Positions 63,563 through 64,000 of a stretch of 64,000 bases of DNA are shown piece by piece. Under the pieces are notes generated by a model. The model was not told the origin of the DNA. It worked only from the letters and a program-made list of their open reading frames with translations, and did no database searches. Origin of the DNA: Bradysia coprophila (Eukaryota; Arthropoda; Insecta; Diptera; Sciaridae). Positions within the stretch are counted from its first letter, which is position 1. The number at the start of each line of letters is the position of its first letter. Position numbers and translations under genes: made by a program. The stretch spans positions 10,652,501 through 10,716,500 of the forward strand of contig NW_023503608.1 of assembly GCF_014529535.1 (NCBI RefSeq), written 5' to 3'.

Positions 63563-63719
63563 TCATTTACCAGCTGCAGAATGTGCTGAGGCTTGATTTT
63601 CGACCCATTCTTGTCTGTTCTTATAGTCGGCATAAATTGTTCTCACGTTGTGTATACTTCGAGGTCTGCTATATTCTGTGATAAATGCTTTAAACAGTTC
63701 CAGGGCTGGTATCTGTTTT
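63563..63719 (-). CDS. Possible terminal exon of a minus-strand gene leaving the window
   Basis: After a minus-strand acceptor CTAG (ending at 63720) the frame reads KQIPALELFKAFITEYSRPR, then SIHNVRTIYADYKNRQEWVE, and stops at 63563 with AAGK. The stretch is helical, charged and not low in complexity, and its codon use is more protein-like than its surroundings. I do not recognise it. It ends 55 bp from the plus-strand fragment at 63283-63507, so the two would be convergent. Confidence 0.35.
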
Positions 63720-64000
63720 CTAGGTCTTGGTACGCAAAATAGAAAGTAAACACACATACATCTAGGCTCGAACACACAAGATGGTATGGGGGGACCGCAA
63801 AAGCCCAAGGAACACTACAGTTAAAATAATAAGAAATCGTTTCAAATGCGACCGATGTTTCATTAGGTTCTCTCGTATTATACAACGGTTATTGCTTTGT
63901 CAATATCTGTCTCACTCTTCTCCATACTGGAATCTATAACCACTGAGCCATTTGTGCGTGTCACATATGTTGTCAGAATACTCAATAAAATAAAAAGGAA

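Overview
The window is nuclear DNA from an AT-rich insect, most likely a dipteran. The genes are split by GT-AG introns, many only about 60 nt long. The best recognised protein is an insect-type Plexin A, and the intergenic DNA is rich in short terminal-inverted-repeat elements. Nothing looks bacterial, viral or organellar. Species assignment (a nematoceran fly such as a fungus gnat) is a guess. Exon models were built by hand from reading frame, splice sites and family resemblance.

Layout, left to right. 1-2.35 kb holds only repeats. Two members of the PRA1 family sit head to head: an ARL6IP5/JWA-type gene (minus strand, 2496-3119) and a RABAC1-type gene (plus strand, 4455-6954). About 1.3 kb separates them, and a small hAT-like MITE lies in the gap. 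Both proteins are predicted multi-pass endomembrane proteins. The large last intron of the second gene carries a foldback palindrome and CAATTCC-type minisatellites. About 18 kb follows with no convincing gene and probably holds the promoter, 5' UTR exons and first introns of the plexin gene. Plexin A is complete in 15 coding exons (25024-37913, 1930 aa): signal peptide, Sema, three PSI, IPT repeats, transmembrane segment, and split cytoplasmic GAP with Rho-binding domain. A 0.9 kb inverted-repeat transposon sits in its last intron.

From 38 to 47 kb the plus strand is strikingly A-rich and gene-free. It may be partly an extended plexin 3' UTR. At 47.5-48.9 kb there is a cluster of short elements. 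A single-exon aldo-keto reductase (minus, 49261-50229) is followed by a 2.3 kb satellite array with a constant 176-bp period. Next comes a seven-exon minus-strand gene (54324-56471) for a 549-aa protein with ATP-grasp-like motifs that I cannot assign to a named animal family; it is the most interesting gene here. After 4.5 kb without a recognisable gene comes MOB3 (plus, 61006-62945), a kinase-adaptor protein. The right end holds an unrecognised coding fragment and the likely last exon of a minus-strand gene that runs off the window.

The genes do not form an operon or a pathway. They are independent loci: membrane trafficking (two PRA1 proteins), semaphorin signalling (Plexin A), carbonyl reduction (AKR), an uncharacterised ATP-dependent enzyme, and Hippo-type signalling (MOB3).
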